Shown: positions 34,751 through 46,942 of the stretch, one piece after another
Layout of the letters: every line of letters starts with the position of its first letter
Numbering within the stretch: position 1 is the stretch's first letter
Assembly: GCA_014529385.2 (NCBI GenBank)
Contig: CM043968.1
Span: 132,566,018 to 132,630,017, forward strand
DNA: 64,000 bases
Reading direction: 5' to 3'
Source of the DNA: Adiantum capillus-veneris
Lineage: Eukaryota; Streptophyta; Polypodiopsida; Polypodiales; Pteridaceae
Position numbers and translations under genes: made by a program
Notes under the pieces: generated by a model
The model's input: only the letters and a program-made list of their open reading frames with translations
Database searches by the model: none
Told to the model about the DNA's origin: nothing

Positions 34751-36302
34751 CTCATCCTCTGGTTCATCAGGGCTGGCACAGGCAATACTTAGTAAATATC
34801 AAAAAATAAAAAATCACCTCATTACACTATGTGTGTAAACCCCCCATTCCCACCACACCCGTCGACAGCCTCACACACAACTCTCTTAAAGATCGAAAGA
34901 GAGAGAGATAGATAGAGAGAGAGAGAGAGAGATTGGGAGATACCAGAGTCTCATCGTTTACATCAGTGATTATCCGACTTCGTCATCGACTTCTTTGACA
35001 TTGTCATCCGAATTAGACGTCCACACACCGAGTCTGACAAGCTTGAGAGCGATCTTGACAGATCAAGAGAGATCTACGATCGATATAGATCCGACTCGGT
35101 ATTGACTGTTCGATACCGGCTTCGAGCATTGGCATTTTTACGGCTACTCAGCTAGCCACTTCTGCCCGATGGCGGAAGGCGACATTGGCATCAATTTTTG
35201 ACCACTGATTCGACGATTTCCTAGTGTTTCTCCTACTTACTCATTATGGCGGATCTCCGACATCCGATCCAGACACCAGGCATTTCCCTAGACGAGCGCG
35301 TTCCCACGATCGACGACCGTGCTTGCCACATGCGCGGGTGAGGTACCTCTCTCATAGAGGAGTGACACCGAGCATTGGCACTGAGCGCACCGATCGCACT
35401 GTATGACACAGTTTACGATTATGATAGCTTTGGCGGCTATTTGACTAGCATATTTCTACCCCGCGGCAGAAATCGGCACATAGCAACACCCGCATTCAAG
35501 TCACAGGCTACAGGGGTTTTTTCAGCCCATTCACTCATAGACTCTACAGGTTACCAGACACAGCGCTTTCACAAGAGATTTGACAGTCATTTCGACAGCA
35601 GATTCTCTGCGGACACATGCGTTGATATAGATGCATTTTTTTGTGAGCACACCTAGTTCTACTGAGCTCTTTTGAGAGCAGATATCCCCGTAGGGATCAC
35701 TTTCACTACATGTAGCAGTTCTTGGTGCTTGTTTGAGCGCGGTTTTACTCATGTACGTTGAGTTGCGGACACTGCCCACTGTACTACGTGTGGAGCCATT
35801 TTTGGCTATTTTGGCAGTTTTTCTCGGTCGTTTCTAAGACTCGTACCGAAAGAGCCCTTTCTGAGACTGTGGCTAGTCCATTTGTGTCTGCATTAGCCTT
35901 TAGAGGGTCGATAGAGTGAGGTTTTCTTTGATTTGGGGTGCTCTCGAATGTTGAGACACCTTTGGTGATACAGGTAGCTGGAGTTCCCCTTTATGGTACC
36001 CTCGCCATAGGATATGTATCTGGACGGTTATTTATGCTTTTGATGACAAGTTGGCAGTCACACAACACTGACTTTGTGTAGCAGATGCCCAGTTAGTGCA
36101 GTTGGCACATTTATGTGCATTTTGAGTTGAGTTTTGACTCCTCATACAAAGGAGACTCTGCCGGATTTCCTTCCCGCGAGTCATGACTTTCATTGTTGGC
36201 ACTTTTGAGTCTATTTCGGTTGAGATTTTACTCTCGATACAAAGGTTACTCTGCCCAAATTTCTACAGCTTCTCACCATAGTTTGGCACCTCTCAAATCC
36301 TC
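33818..36302 (+). other. 2.5-kb leader of copia B
   Basis: No coding frame continuous with gag. It contains a (CA)n run at 34716-34748, GA-rich repeats at 34893-34932, and many short spurious frames on both strands. Such a long untranslated leader is unusual for a copia element, where gag normally begins within a few hundred bases of the PBS. It may include a captured or inserted fragment between about 33930 and 34800. Confidence 0.6.
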
Positions 36303-36311
36303 TTGTTAGCG

Positions 36312-37160
36312 ATGGCTTCTTCTTCAGAAAAGGAGGAGTATTTCATTCGGAAGTTCGATGGCAGCAACTTCACCATGTGGAAAGAGCGCATGAAAGATGT
36401 TTTGATAAACAAAGGCCTCTCAAAACCGTTGAAAGAGCGCGCAGAGGATGATGATTATACACAAGCTCAATGGGAGCTTTTGGATGAAAAAGTCATGGCT
36501 ACGATACGTCTACATCTAGCCGAGTCAGTCTTCTTTACTATCATAGGGAAGAAAACAACCAAGGAACTTTGGGATAGCTTATGTTCAGCATGGGAGAGAA
36601 AAAGTGCATCCAAAAAAAAATTTCTCATGAAAAAGCTTATGAAGCTCAACATGAAAGAAGGTAGCACAGTTTCCGGTCACTTAATTAAGTTCAACTCCTT
36701 GTTCAGTGAGCTGACATCTCAAGGCTTTAAGGAGTTTGACGATGAACTCAACTCTATCTTCTTGTTATGCTCTCTACCCAGTTCATGGGATATCTTTTGC
36801 ACAGCAATTAGCAATTCAACTCCGAATGGCAAGTTAGAGTTCAATGATGTCACAGATGCGTTGCTCACTGAAGAGATTTGTCGTAAATATCTCGATAATG
36901 CTAGTCATGGAGATGCATATATGGCTGGCAGCTCAACAAAGGCAAGATTCCGTGATAGGAACAAATACAAAAGCAAAAGTAGAGAAGGAAATCCGCGTAG
37001 TCCTAGCAGACACATGAGCCAAAGTAGAGACCGCAATGCCATAAATGTCGAGTGTTACTATTTCCACAAGAAGGGTCATTACAAAAAGGATTGTCGCAGT
37101 TTCCTAAGAAATCAGAAAAACATGCAAAGGATAATTCTGGCAAAGGCAAAAGTACGGTAA
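36312..37160 (+). pseudogene. copia B gag
   Basis: Starts at one of two nearby ATGs (MLAMASSSEKEE; the second, MASS, at 36312 is the more usual form). It reads a UBN2-type copia gag: FDGSNFTMWKERMKDVL, AQWELLDEKVMATIRLHL, LWDSLCSAWERKS, KEFDDELNSIFLLCSLPSSW. The nucleocapsid knuckle is CYYFHKKGHYKKDC. The second Cys is Phe, so zinc binding would be lost. The frame then slips by one base near 37110 and ends at 37160, while the protease frame continues. Confidence 0.88.
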
Positions 37161-38480
37161 AGATTGAGGAGCTCAACATTGTTGAGTCTCCCATACCTAC
37201 CACTGCAGTAGAGGATGCTCCTCCTCCAGTGATGCTCATTATGCCCACAGAGATGCATGCCGAGGTCACAGAAGGTGCCTCAGATGTTCTCATTTTCACT
37301 TCAGATCTCACTCCAGATGCTTTGGTTGCACAGGATGAGGGTTATGCACCCAATTGGATTCTTGATTCTGGTGCAAGTTTTCATGTCACACCATATAGAG
37401 AGTGGTTTTCCTCTTATGCATCCATGCATGGAATAGTCAAGCTTAGTGATTCTTATGAGCTTGACATTATTGGCATTGGTGATGTGAAACTTCAGATGCA
37501 TAATGGCACTACTTTTGTGCTGCAAAATGTCAGACATGTGCCCAAGCTTCCGAAAAGCTTGCTTTCTATAGGACAATTGGATGATCTTGGCTACACTACA
37601 GTTTTTGATAATCGTTCTTGGATGATCCGCAAGAACAACCTTATCATGATGAAAGGTAATAAAAATGGATCCATGTCCTCTTTGTTTGTTTCGAGTGTCG
37701 ATGAACACTCTATCTATGTTGCCGAGCTGCCGTCTCCTGAGTTGTGGCACAGCTGGCTAGGGCATATTAGCCAAAAGGGAATGAAAACACTTCATCGTTT
37801 TGGAAACTTACCTGTGTTAGATTACACGGACTTTCCATTGTGTGAGCATTGTCTATATGGAAAATAGACTAGATTGACATCTTCGCCATTGAATAAGAAA
37901 CTAGGCGAACCTCTAGACTTGGTGCACAGTGATTTGTGTCGTCCAATGCCACATAAAACTCTAGTGGGGGCGAACTACTTTCTCACGTTCATAGATGATT
38001 CTACCAAAAAGGTGTGGGTGTATCTCCTTAAGCGTAAGGAAGAAGTCTTTTCGACATTCCAAAAATCCCTCGCCATGGTTGAGAACCAATCAGGAAAAAA
38101 GCTCAAATCTTTTCGCACAGACAATGGTGGAGAATATGTCTCCACAGAGTTCAAGGATTTTTTGCAATAGAGGAGGCATTCGGTGGAAGTTTACTGCTCC
38201 ATTCACACCTGCACAAAATGGGATAGCTGAAATAATGAATCATATGATTCAAGAGCAAGTTGTCTCTATGATGTCTATGGCGAAGCTTACTCCAGAGTTT
38301 TGGGGGGAAGCTGTTCTGACAGCACAGTGCACATCATCAACAGGTCACCAAGTTCTTCTTCGAATTTCAAAATTCCAGAGGAATTATGGACTGGCAAAAG
38401 GCCAAGCCATGAGCATTTACGTGTATTTGGATGTGAGGCATATGCACATGTGCCCAAAGAACTTCATCGAAAGTTAGATC
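37100..38480 (+). pseudogene. copia B protease and integrase
   Basis: In the shifted frame NWILDSGASFHVTPY gives the protease active site, then the pre-integrase region LWHSWLGHISQKGMK...CEHCLYGK. A CAG-to-TAG stop at 37865-37867 interrupts it. The integrase core continues with VHSDLC (first Asp), SFRTDNGGEYV (second Asp), a frameshift near 38170, and NGIAEIMNHM with the catalytic Glu. The remainder reads in yet another frame to about 38480. Confidence 0.88.
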
Positions 38481-40401
38481 CCAGATAACACAAATGCATT
38501 TTTATTGGCTATGGTGCAAACGGAGAGATGGGATATCATCTCTGGTACCCAGAATCAAACAAAGTCATTCATAGCTGACATGTGATTTTCAATGAATCAA
38601 AAATGCACAAGAAGCCCATCAAAGATGTTGAATACAGACGTGTTCATTTTAAGGATGTAGCCTCCGAACCAACTTAGTTCAGTAGTGTTGCACCTACTCC
38701 TCAAGTCCAAGATACTACTATTGCTCCAGAGAGAGTAGAGTCCAGCAATCAAGCACTGAGAAGCTCTAAGAGAGTATCACGTGTGTCCGAGTGGTTTGAG
38801 CCGGGTATACACCACATTTTGGTCACTGATAGTGGAGAGCCAACCTGCTACAAAGAAGCTATACAAATGGATGATAGCGTTAAGTGGGAGCAGGCTATGC
38901 AATCAGAATACAATTTGATTGTGGATAATGAGACATGGGATTTGGTTGAATTACCAAAAGGCAAAAATGCTATACCTTGCAAGTGGGTATACAAGAAGAA
39001 GTATACACGGAAAATCCCGAGCCTAGATACAAGGCTCGTCTAGTTGCCAAGGGTTTCAAGCAGCAAAAAGGTGTGGATTTTGATGAGATTTTCTCTCTAG
39101 TAGAGTCAAGATGACTACACTTCGCACCGTGCTTGGCTTGGTTGCTATCCAGGACATGGAACTTGTCCAAATGGATGTGAACACAGCATTTCTACATGGG
39201 AATCTAGATGAAGATGTCTACATGAAACAACCAGAGGGATTTGTATGAAACCCAAAAACCAACGAGAACAAAATTGGTTTATAGACTTAAAACGGCACTC
39301 TATGGCCTCAAGCAAGGTTCAAGGCAATGGTATCAAAAATTCGACAAATTCATGCAGTCTCAAGGTTACATAAGAAGTCAAGAGGATCACTGCTTATACA
39401 CAAAAATATTGAACGATGGTTCTTTAATAATCTTGATCTTGTATGTAGATGATATGCTTATCGTTGCAGGAAAATTATTTGATGAGATCAATCAGTTGAA
39501 AACGATGCTAAGCACTCAGTTTTCCATGAAGGATTTGGGAGATGCCAATCACTTTCTTGGTATGCACGTCAAGAGAGACAGGAAACATGGAATTCTTGAA
39601 TTATCTCAAGGAAAGTACATTCACAAAGTCTTGCAACGTTTTAGTATGCAGGGGGGGAATTCATTGAGTACCCCAATGCAAGCATACTCCAAACTTAACA
39701 AGGAAGACTCTCCCAAGACAGTGGGCTGAGAAAGAGGAAATGGTGAAAGTACCATATTCTGAGCAGCTGGCAGTTTGATGTACGCTATGGTAGCCACAAG
39801 ACCAGACATTGCACATGCTGTAGGAGTGGTTAGTAGGTACATGGAAAACCCTGGCAAGAAGCATTGGGAAGCAATGAAGAAAATCCTCAGATATTTGAAA
39901 GGTATAGCTAGCAAGTGTTTACGCTTCAGAAATAGTGATGCATCTATTGTAGGTTACACGGATGCGGATTATGCGGGTTGCGTGGATCGTAGAAGATCCA
40001 CATATGGCTATGTGTTCATGTTTGCTAGAGCACTTATCTCTTGGAGATCGTGTCTCCAAGATTGCACGTCTTCATCTACCACTGAGGTAGAATATGTTGC
40101 TGCATCTGACGCCAGCAAGGAAGCCATATGGTTCGCTCGTCTAGTGGGAGATTTGGTCATTCACGAGGTTCTAGTCCTACATTGTGATAGTCAAAGTGCC
40201 ATTGCTTTGGCAAAGAATCCAGTGTTTCACTCAAAGTCGAAACACATAGAGGTCAGATACCATGTCATACGAGATGCATTGGCTGGCAAGCATATCGAGC
40301 TTGTCAAGGTTCACACTGAAGACAACCCCGCAAATGCTCTCACAAAGAGCCTAGCCTCGAAGCCATTTACACATTGTATAGAACTTATGGGTGTAAGATG
40401 A
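38481..40401 (+). pseudogene. copia B reverse transcriptase and RNase H
   Basis: RT pieces: KWEQAMQSEYNLIVDNETWD (38880s), CKWVYKKKY with a following frameshift, MDVNTAFLHGNLDEDVYMKQ, LYGLKQGSRQWYQKFD, and an intact ILYVDDMLI active site near 39450. RNase H (39775-40401) keeps YTDADYAGC, TTEVEYVA, HCDSQSAI and KHIEVRYH in an uninterrupted frame ending just before the 3' LTR. The preserved C-terminal half contrasts with the battered N-terminal half. Confidence 0.9.
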
Positions 40402-40484
40402 AGCCTCAACAATGCTTCATCAACTTTGTATAGACTAACTATACTAATGTCACTATTGGCCACCATGACCTTCAAGTGGCAGGT

Positions 40485-40684
40485 TGTTGGGGTGTAGGCG
40501 AGGTGGCCGTGGGAAAACACCCTTGTATACTTGATTTCACCTATTCAATGTAGGGAGAAAAAGAGATAGGGTTGAATATTCTCTTTCTTCTCCACTAACC
40601 CAAACACATGCTATCTTTGTATCATCCCCTTCCCCACTCTCTTCTTCCCCTCTTTTGCACACACTCCGTACACGCGCTACACAC
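40485..40684 (+). mobile_element. 3' LTR of copia B, first part
   Basis: Starts TGTTGGGGTGTAGGCG, matching the LTR at 33596, and is cut after ...CGCGCTACACAC by gypsy C. The last 12 bases of the LTR resume at 47788-47799 (ACGCGTACAACA). Confidence 0.92.
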
Positions 40685-41546
40685 TGTTGGGAAACAAGCA
40701 AATTGAAACACCTCTATAGTGATGTCACCCAAGAGTAATGAAAGAGAACTACAAGAAACAAAAATCTTTGCAAAATCCTTTTGAAACACCACAAGTCCAA
40801 TAGGAGTAGACCCTTGGGAATTTACTAGACCCTTGAGACCTTGTCAGATAGGAGCAAAACCCTGTCAAAGCACGGATTTACAGCACACGCCGACCAATGC
40901 ATATGAATACAAGAGCCTATCCTTTCACAATCAAACATCACAAACCAACAAATTCAACATCAGTTCCACAATTCATAGATACATGCCCTCCGAATCGGTC
41001 TACACACAATTTGCCACTAGGCTGCCATAGCCATAACCCTGCAAAGAACTAGTCGTAACCTGAAGAGTAAAACTCCAATTGGGGCACTTTAAATCTTGGA
41101 AAAAATATTGAAAAATGAATGGCAATAAATATGAAGATGAACAAAATTGATTCCATACACCTCCATGAGAAAAATTGATGCGAACAGAAAGCTGTCCCAA
41201 CATGACTACACGTAGAGAAGGCTAGTCGGGGCAACAAATTGCATCCAAAAGCACCAAGGAGACACAAAGAGCTAAAACATGAAAATTTATAATGTTTGGC
41301 TGAACTTTTTTTAGTTTGTACATGAGTTTTAGTTATATACAAGTCTCACTTCAAAAACTCACTCACGGGCACTTACAGTAGCCCAACAGCTGTCACTAGA
41401 CTAGCGACTTGCAGTGCATGTACATGTGCTTTCTAAGGCAAGCTAAAAACCCCACAAAAAGAAAACCCACGCACGCTTTTGACATCGGGCTTCATGTCCA
41501 TATGTACAAATTTACAAAAAACAGGGTGTCAGAAATGCACCCAACA
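40685..41546 (-). mobile_element. 3' LTR of gypsy C (left copy)
   Basis: Bounded TGTTGGGAAAC...CCCAACA on the plus strand. It carries about 25 bases (GCTTTCTAAGGCAAGC region, near 41430) absent from the right copy. The sequence next to it on the coding strand, GGCTGGGGTGTGGCAAACTA, is a plausible polypurine tract. Confidence 0.9.
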
Positions 41547-41573
41547 TAGTTTGCCACACCCCAGCCTGCTAGA

Positions 41574-42059
41574 TCATTCATGATCAGCAGCACAAAAGAG
41601 ATCTTGTAAACCACATGAGAGAGTCTTCACTTCATCTTCATCATTAGCCACATGATCAGAAAATACTTCAAAATAAGGCTCATCCTCAATTACAGTCATC
41701 AACCTTGCAATATACTTCTTCAACCTGTAGCCATTCACACATGCTTTATGTGGGGTACCATCCAAGCGAGCAGGCTAATATGTGCCATTTGGAAACCGGT
41801 CTAAGACAAAGAAAGGACCTTGCCACTTGATTTGAAATTTCCTTTGAAAAGTTCTATCAAGCTTACTATTGTAACGAAGCACCATGTCACCCTTCTTGAT
41901 GTCCTTGTCCTTTACCTTCTCATTTTCCTTTGCTTGATTCTTCTTCAAGACATGCTCATAATGCTCAAAAGCCAACAACCTATCCAACTGTACACATTGC
42001 AAATATAAAAGTATTTCCTTGAATGCATTATTGGGCTCCTCTTCAAGCTTTGGCATCAT
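41574..42059 (-). pseudogene. gypsy C integrase C-terminal region
   Basis: Reads LDRLLAFEHYEHVLKKNQ, KKGDMVLRYNSKLD, KWQGPFFVLDRFPNGTY, the chromatin/DNA-binding tail (GPF/Y-like motif) of gypsy integrases. A stop near 41772 splits off the last 63 residues. It is separated from the integrase core by a frameshift near 42100. Confidence 0.8.
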
Positions 42060-42112
42060 CTACAAGGCTAGTATCTCCACCTCAATAGGAAGTAAAGCCT
42101 CTTTGCCTAAAA

Positions 42113-42850
42113 CTAGATGGAAGGGAGAGAAACTAGTACACTTGATTTGATGGCAGTCCTGTAAGCCCATAGAGCACAAGGTAGCTCTAAATCCCAAGTC
42201 TTCACATTGTTTCTTGTCATATTTTTAAGCATACTTATGAGCTCTCCATTAAACCTTTCATTCATGCCATTGCATTGGGGATAATATGGAGTAGTAAACC
42301 TACGATGCACATGAAGCTTCTCACATAGATAATCCACCAACTCTCCCCTGAAACCTGGACCCTTTTCAGAAAGTAACTCCAATGGCAGGCCAAATTTACA
42401 CCAAATATCTTCATATATAAATAAGGAAACATCTTTACTCGTGATGTGCTTAACAACTTTGGCTTCGGCCCACCTGTATAGATAGTCAACAGCAGTAAGT
42501 ATGTAACATTTTCCTCTAGCTGTCACAGGTAGAGGACCTACTGCATCAATACCCCACTTCTCAAACACATCATAAGACACAATGGTGCCTCTAGTTTCTG
42601 ATTTGATAACCCTATTTGCCATGCTTTGACACTCTTTACAAGACTTGCACCAATGATGAACATCACGTTGAATGCTTGGCCACACATACCCCTCTTGCAA
42701 GACTTTATGCAAAGTGATCTTTGTAGCAAAGTGACCACCACAAGAACCCTCATGATTCTCCTCTAAAATTTTGTAAATTTCCTCTTTCCAAGGTACTTTT
42801 CTCATCACAAGGTCAACCCCCTTCATATACAAGGCATCACCAAGTAGCAC
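42113..42850 (-). pseudogene. gypsy C integrase core, second catalytic Asp lost
   Basis: The H2C2 finger is seen (H33, H40, C71, C74), then the core with FEKWGIDAVGP (Asp102) and NGMNERF (Glu198). The second catalytic site reads LLSEKGPGFRG, with Glu162 instead of the usual Asp (codon 42365-42367). The 35-residue gap to Glu198 is kept. The protein should be inactive in strand transfer. Confidence 0.85.
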
Positions 42851-42886
42851 ATACCTTTTGGCACGATGTAGGAAGGCGTACTTTTT

Positions 42887-43417
42887 TTACTTCTCCAACT
42901 CCGATGGAAGCATACCTGTTTGTAGAAACTCCTCCTCCCTCTCTAAAGCTTCCCTTCTCAAATAAAGAGGAGAATCAGCCCTAATCACATACAATTTCCC
43001 AATTGAAGCCTGCGTTGCACCATGTGCTTCTTCATTTTGAGATCTGTCCACATGCCTTAAACTCCAAGCTTCAAAATGCTTAAGCGGATTCTTCACTTGA
43101 AAACACATACTTTTCAGCCTTGGATTCTTAATTTTCCACACCCCAAGTACTTGCTTAACCACCAAAAGAGCATCACCTTGTACCCTCACACGACGGATGC
43201 CAAGCTCAAGGCAAAGGTTGAGACCTTTCTCCAAAGTAGCATACTCAGCTTCATTGTTGCTTTGTTTTGTAAGCTTCAAACTCCTTATAGTTACCAACAC
43301 ACCTTGAGGATCATAAATTACAACACCTCTCGAAGCTTCACCATGCGGTTTCCTATAAGATCCATCAAAAAACAATAGATAGGCATTGTCTATGTCAGGA
43401 TCTTCTATGTGTTGCAT
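42887..43417 (-). pseudogene. gypsy C additional (archaeal-type) RNase H domain
   Basis: FFDGSY (Asp18), NNEAEY, QGDALLVV (Asp82) and HVDRSQNEEAHGAT follow the order of the RVT_3 type RNase H. The final NxxAD Asp is His. In Tat/Retand-like elements a second RNase H of this type sits between the RT's own RNase H and the integrase, as here. It would help remove RNA during reverse transcription. Confidence 0.82.
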
Positions 43418-43422
43418 CTTCC

Positions 43423-44667
43423 TTAAGAAGAAGAGGGCTCCTTATAAGTAAGAAAATCAGCCAATGTATCCCTTGTACTTTCCTCAACATGAAAAGAGAA
43501 TTGGAATTCCTGTAGCTCCACAATCCACTTCATGAGCCTCTTTGACAAAGTAGGGCTATTCACCAATTGAGGTAAAAGAGTGTAGCTAGTGAGGAATGTG
43601 AATGGTTTAGGGAGAAGGTAGTGCCTAAACCTTCGACATGCATAAATCACACTTACCATGATGAGCTCCACCTCAGTGTAGCCTCTTTCCAACTCTAGCT
43701 TCACCCTGCTAGCACAATAGACAGGCTTCATGTAGTGGGAATTGTTACCTCGTTGAAGAAGCATAGCTCCAATAGCATCCTCACCTACTGATGGATACAC
43801 ATCAAAATCCTTATCCCAATTAGGATCTTCCATAGCAGTAAGAGAACCAAGAACCTCTTTGATACCTTGGAAAACCTCTTCACATTCATTTGTCCATTGT
43901 ACAGGATCCAATCTTGCTACTTGTTGTAGAGGATAAAGAAGTTGAGAGGACAAAGGAACGAACCTTGGCATATACTTCACCTTTTGAATAAAAGTAGAAA
44001 TTTTCTTTGTATCTTTAGGTGATGGGAGGAGCACCAAAGCCTTCACTTTGTCAGGATCCGCTTCAACCCCATTCTCTGAGATCATATGCCCCAAAAACTT
44101 CACTCTTGGTTGAGCAAGATGACACTTTTTTGGGTTGAGTTGACCTCCACTTTCATCATATTGCTTCAATGCCATCCGAAGCTTTGCACAATGATCCTTT
44201 CTAGAGCTATAAACACAAAATTCATCAATAAGATCCTTCACAAACTTGCCAAAAAAGGGAGAGAACACCTTGTTGACGCGCTTTTGATACCACGCACAGC
44301 CATTCATAAGACCAAAAGGAAGCACACAATAACAAAAGCATTCCCATGGCGTGATAAATGTGGTCTTATTTCGATCTTCTAAATCCAAGGTGAGCTGAAA
44401 ATATCCAGAGAATCCATCACATATGCTATACCTCTCATGCACTGCAATAGAATCAAGTATGTCATCTATGAAAGGAAGACGGTATGGATCCCTCTTCATG
44501 GCTGCGTTTAGGGGCTTAAAATCAACACATATCCTCCACTTTCCATCCTTCTTGGGTGTGACAACAACAAGAATCATCCATTCTGCAGTATTTACGGGAC
44601 ATATGAAACCTGCTTCAAGAAGCTTGTCTACCTCTTCCTTTAAAGCATTAAGCTGTACCTGTCCCAT
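43423..44667 (-). pseudogene. gypsy C reverse transcriptase and RNase H, active site altered
   Basis: An open frame of 414 codons. It has GKWRICVDFKPLN, YSICDGFSGYFQL (first Asp at residue 84), VLPFGLMNG, and the active-site hairpin KDLIDEFCVYSS, where the expected Asp-Asp is Asp148-Glu149 (codon 44221-44223). RNase H follows with FDVYPSVGEDAIGAML and YTEVELIMVSVIYACRRFRHYL. Length is normal and there is no stop, yet the D-to-E change in the RT active site would cripple polymerisation. Confidence 0.88.
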
Positions 44668-44778
44668 TCTCCTTAGCTTTTGGCATATAGGCTGAGCTCC
44701 TTCCTTGATTGGAATGTGAATTTCCTCTCCCTTAAAGCCTCTAATTTCATCATAAGAAGTGATAAATAAATCGGGAAA

Positions 44779-45642
44779 TCATTGTATCATATGTAGGTAC
44801 TCACCCTTCTCATGACTAGTCAAGTCGGGAGACAACATACCTTGTATCAGCTCCTGTTTGACATTAGGTTGAACTTTGGGTTGCATCAGCTCTTCAATTT
44901 TCTCATAAGGACCAAAGATATCCTCATTCTCATTAAGGCCAAGAAATCTTTCTTTCTCATCATGCTCTTCTTCAAGAAACAAGGAGGAAACATCTAGATC
45001 GCTATCGCTACTATCATCCACTTCACTGCCATCATCCCCATTGTCTTCTTCTTCACTTGAGTGCTCTTCTTCATCACTTTTCTCATCAAAATCAGCATCC
45101 AAAGATTTCTTGCTAGCCATGTCAAACCTCTTCTTGTCACCCCTTCTATTGTAGAGAGTGATGGTACCATGTCCCCAATCCTGTACAGCTTTGGTTGCCT
45201 GTAACCATGGTCTTTCAAGGATGAGAGGGAAAGCACCAATACCTGTGGGCATAACATGGCAGTTGACCAGCACTTTAACATCAAATAAATCCACCTCAAA
45301 GTCCTTTAAAACTCCCAAGAACCTCACCCTTGATTGGTTGGCAAGCTTTACGCAAAAACCTGAATTCTTCAACATGTTGAGTCCCAACTTCGATACACAA
45401 GCTTGAGTAATAACACATACCTATGCACCTCCATCAATATAAGCCTCTCCAATGCACTTCCTCTGATGCCATGCATCCATAGTAGGACATATATCAGGTA
45501 GCTCATTCAAAGACAAGACTCTCACTGACCCCCTTGCAGGATCCTTCGTTATGGGGTTGACTACATGCTTCCATTGCCTCTTTAACTTGGGACACATCTC
45601 CATGAGTTTCCCAAAGGTAACATCATCCTTTATACCCACCAA
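44779..45642 (-). pseudogene. gypsy C protease
   Basis: A frame containing IGEAYIDGGA, where the catalytic core reads DGGA instead of DSGA or DTGA. A CAG-to-TAG stop follows near 45421, and the domain continues with MLKNSGFCVKL, RVRFLGVLKDFEVD and FPLILERPWL. A strongly acidic tract (EEEHSSEEEDNGDD) comes next and leads to the RT. Confidence 0.75.
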
Positions 45643-45843
45643 ATCAGCCCTTAGACCATAATTTGCTTGCCCTTATCCCAAAGGAAAGTCGGATGCATTG
45701 TAATGTTGCCTAGGTTTTCTCTTGTTCTTCTGTTTACCTGTACCTGTTTCGACTTGTTTCCCTCTTTTATGGCTGGGATTGCATAACTCATATCATGATC
45801 TCTTGTAACCCTCTTACCTATAGGCATGACAATAGCTCCCGAC

Positions 45844-46876
45844 TCATCCTCTTTCTTCTCCAAACGGATTATGCTTACCACTTTTGTTTGCCCTTCTCTT
45901 CAGCTCTATTGTCAAACCGCTTGGACCTGCTTCCCCTTTAATCGCAATACCATAATCTTGAGCTCGAGAAGGAATTTGTGGATGAAGAGGAAACATGTCT
46001 CCACCCATTCTCTTTGGCTTGTCACATTGAGGGCTTTTATGACCCCATTCACCACAATTGTAACATTGAAACATATCCCCTCTTCTAGCCATGCCTTTTC
46101 CTCTACCACCTGTATAACCCTCATTGATTCCATAACCACGTCCATATCCACAACTTTGACCTCTTGCACCTCCCATCATATGCACATTAAGATTCTTCAT
46201 AAGACCTACAACCTCTTGCATCTCCTTGCGAAAAGAATTCACATCATGAGAAGATTGTTGATCATAACCTGGCTCCTTGATGAGGACCCTTGGTTGCTCT
46301 ACCGCTTTCACTTCAAGCTTTGGCTCGGCATTGATTCCAAGTTGATGAAGACGCTCTGCTTTCCACTCTTTATTCTCTGCAATTTCAACTGCCTCCTCAA
46401 AGGTCCTTGGCTGCTTAAGCTCTACCTTCAAGTGTAGGTTACTCCTCAAGCTTGCAAGAAACCTGTCCTTTTTCAACATGGCTGGAGGAATTTCAGTCCC
46501 CCAAAGATGTACACCATTTTGTCCATAATGCATTGAACACCTTCACAAAGTCTTCTATGGTTTGGCCTTCACCTTGTACTAAGCCTTGAATAGACTGCCA
46601 TACCTTTTGTGGGTCTTCCACCTTTTGAAATTGTGTAAGAAAAGCATGCCTTACCATTTCATAAGTCATAACTTGAGGAGGTTGGGCTAATTGTAGCTCC
46701 TTTTCGTAGCCTTCCAACCATTCTCTATCATCTCCATTCAAACAGAAGTAGAAGATTCGTAGCACCAACACTGGATCTTGCTTGTCAGCAAGAAGGCAAG
46801 CAAACTCCATTCTCTCAATGAAACCGTTGGAATGTTCAATTTATTTCCCACTAAACTCCAGAAAATTAAATGCCAT
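45844..46876 (-). pseudogene. gypsy C gag with zinc knuckle
   Basis: The start is likely ATG at 46876 (MAFNFLEFSG), followed by a stop near 46841. Then come WLEGYEKELQLAQ, AFLTQFQKVEDPQKVWQSIQ and IEDFVKVFNALW. After a frameshift near 46500 it reads LKQPRTFEEAVEIAENKEW and a canonical CX2CX4HX4C knuckle, CYNCGEWGHKSPQC. Confidence 0.82.
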
Positions 46877-46942
46877 GTCTTCTAAAACCTGTAAACTGAA
46901 GGTAACTTGAAGCGATTCCTCGGTGGCGGGGCACCAAAACAC

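Noticed and set aside
34383-34785. Minus-strand frames of 83-120 codons in the copia B leader
   Set aside because: They begin in the CA microsatellite (CVCVCV), show no domain, and lie antisense to the element.
37301-37750. Minus-strand frame over the copia B protease
   Set aside because: A shadow of the well-supported sense-strand protease and integrase coding.
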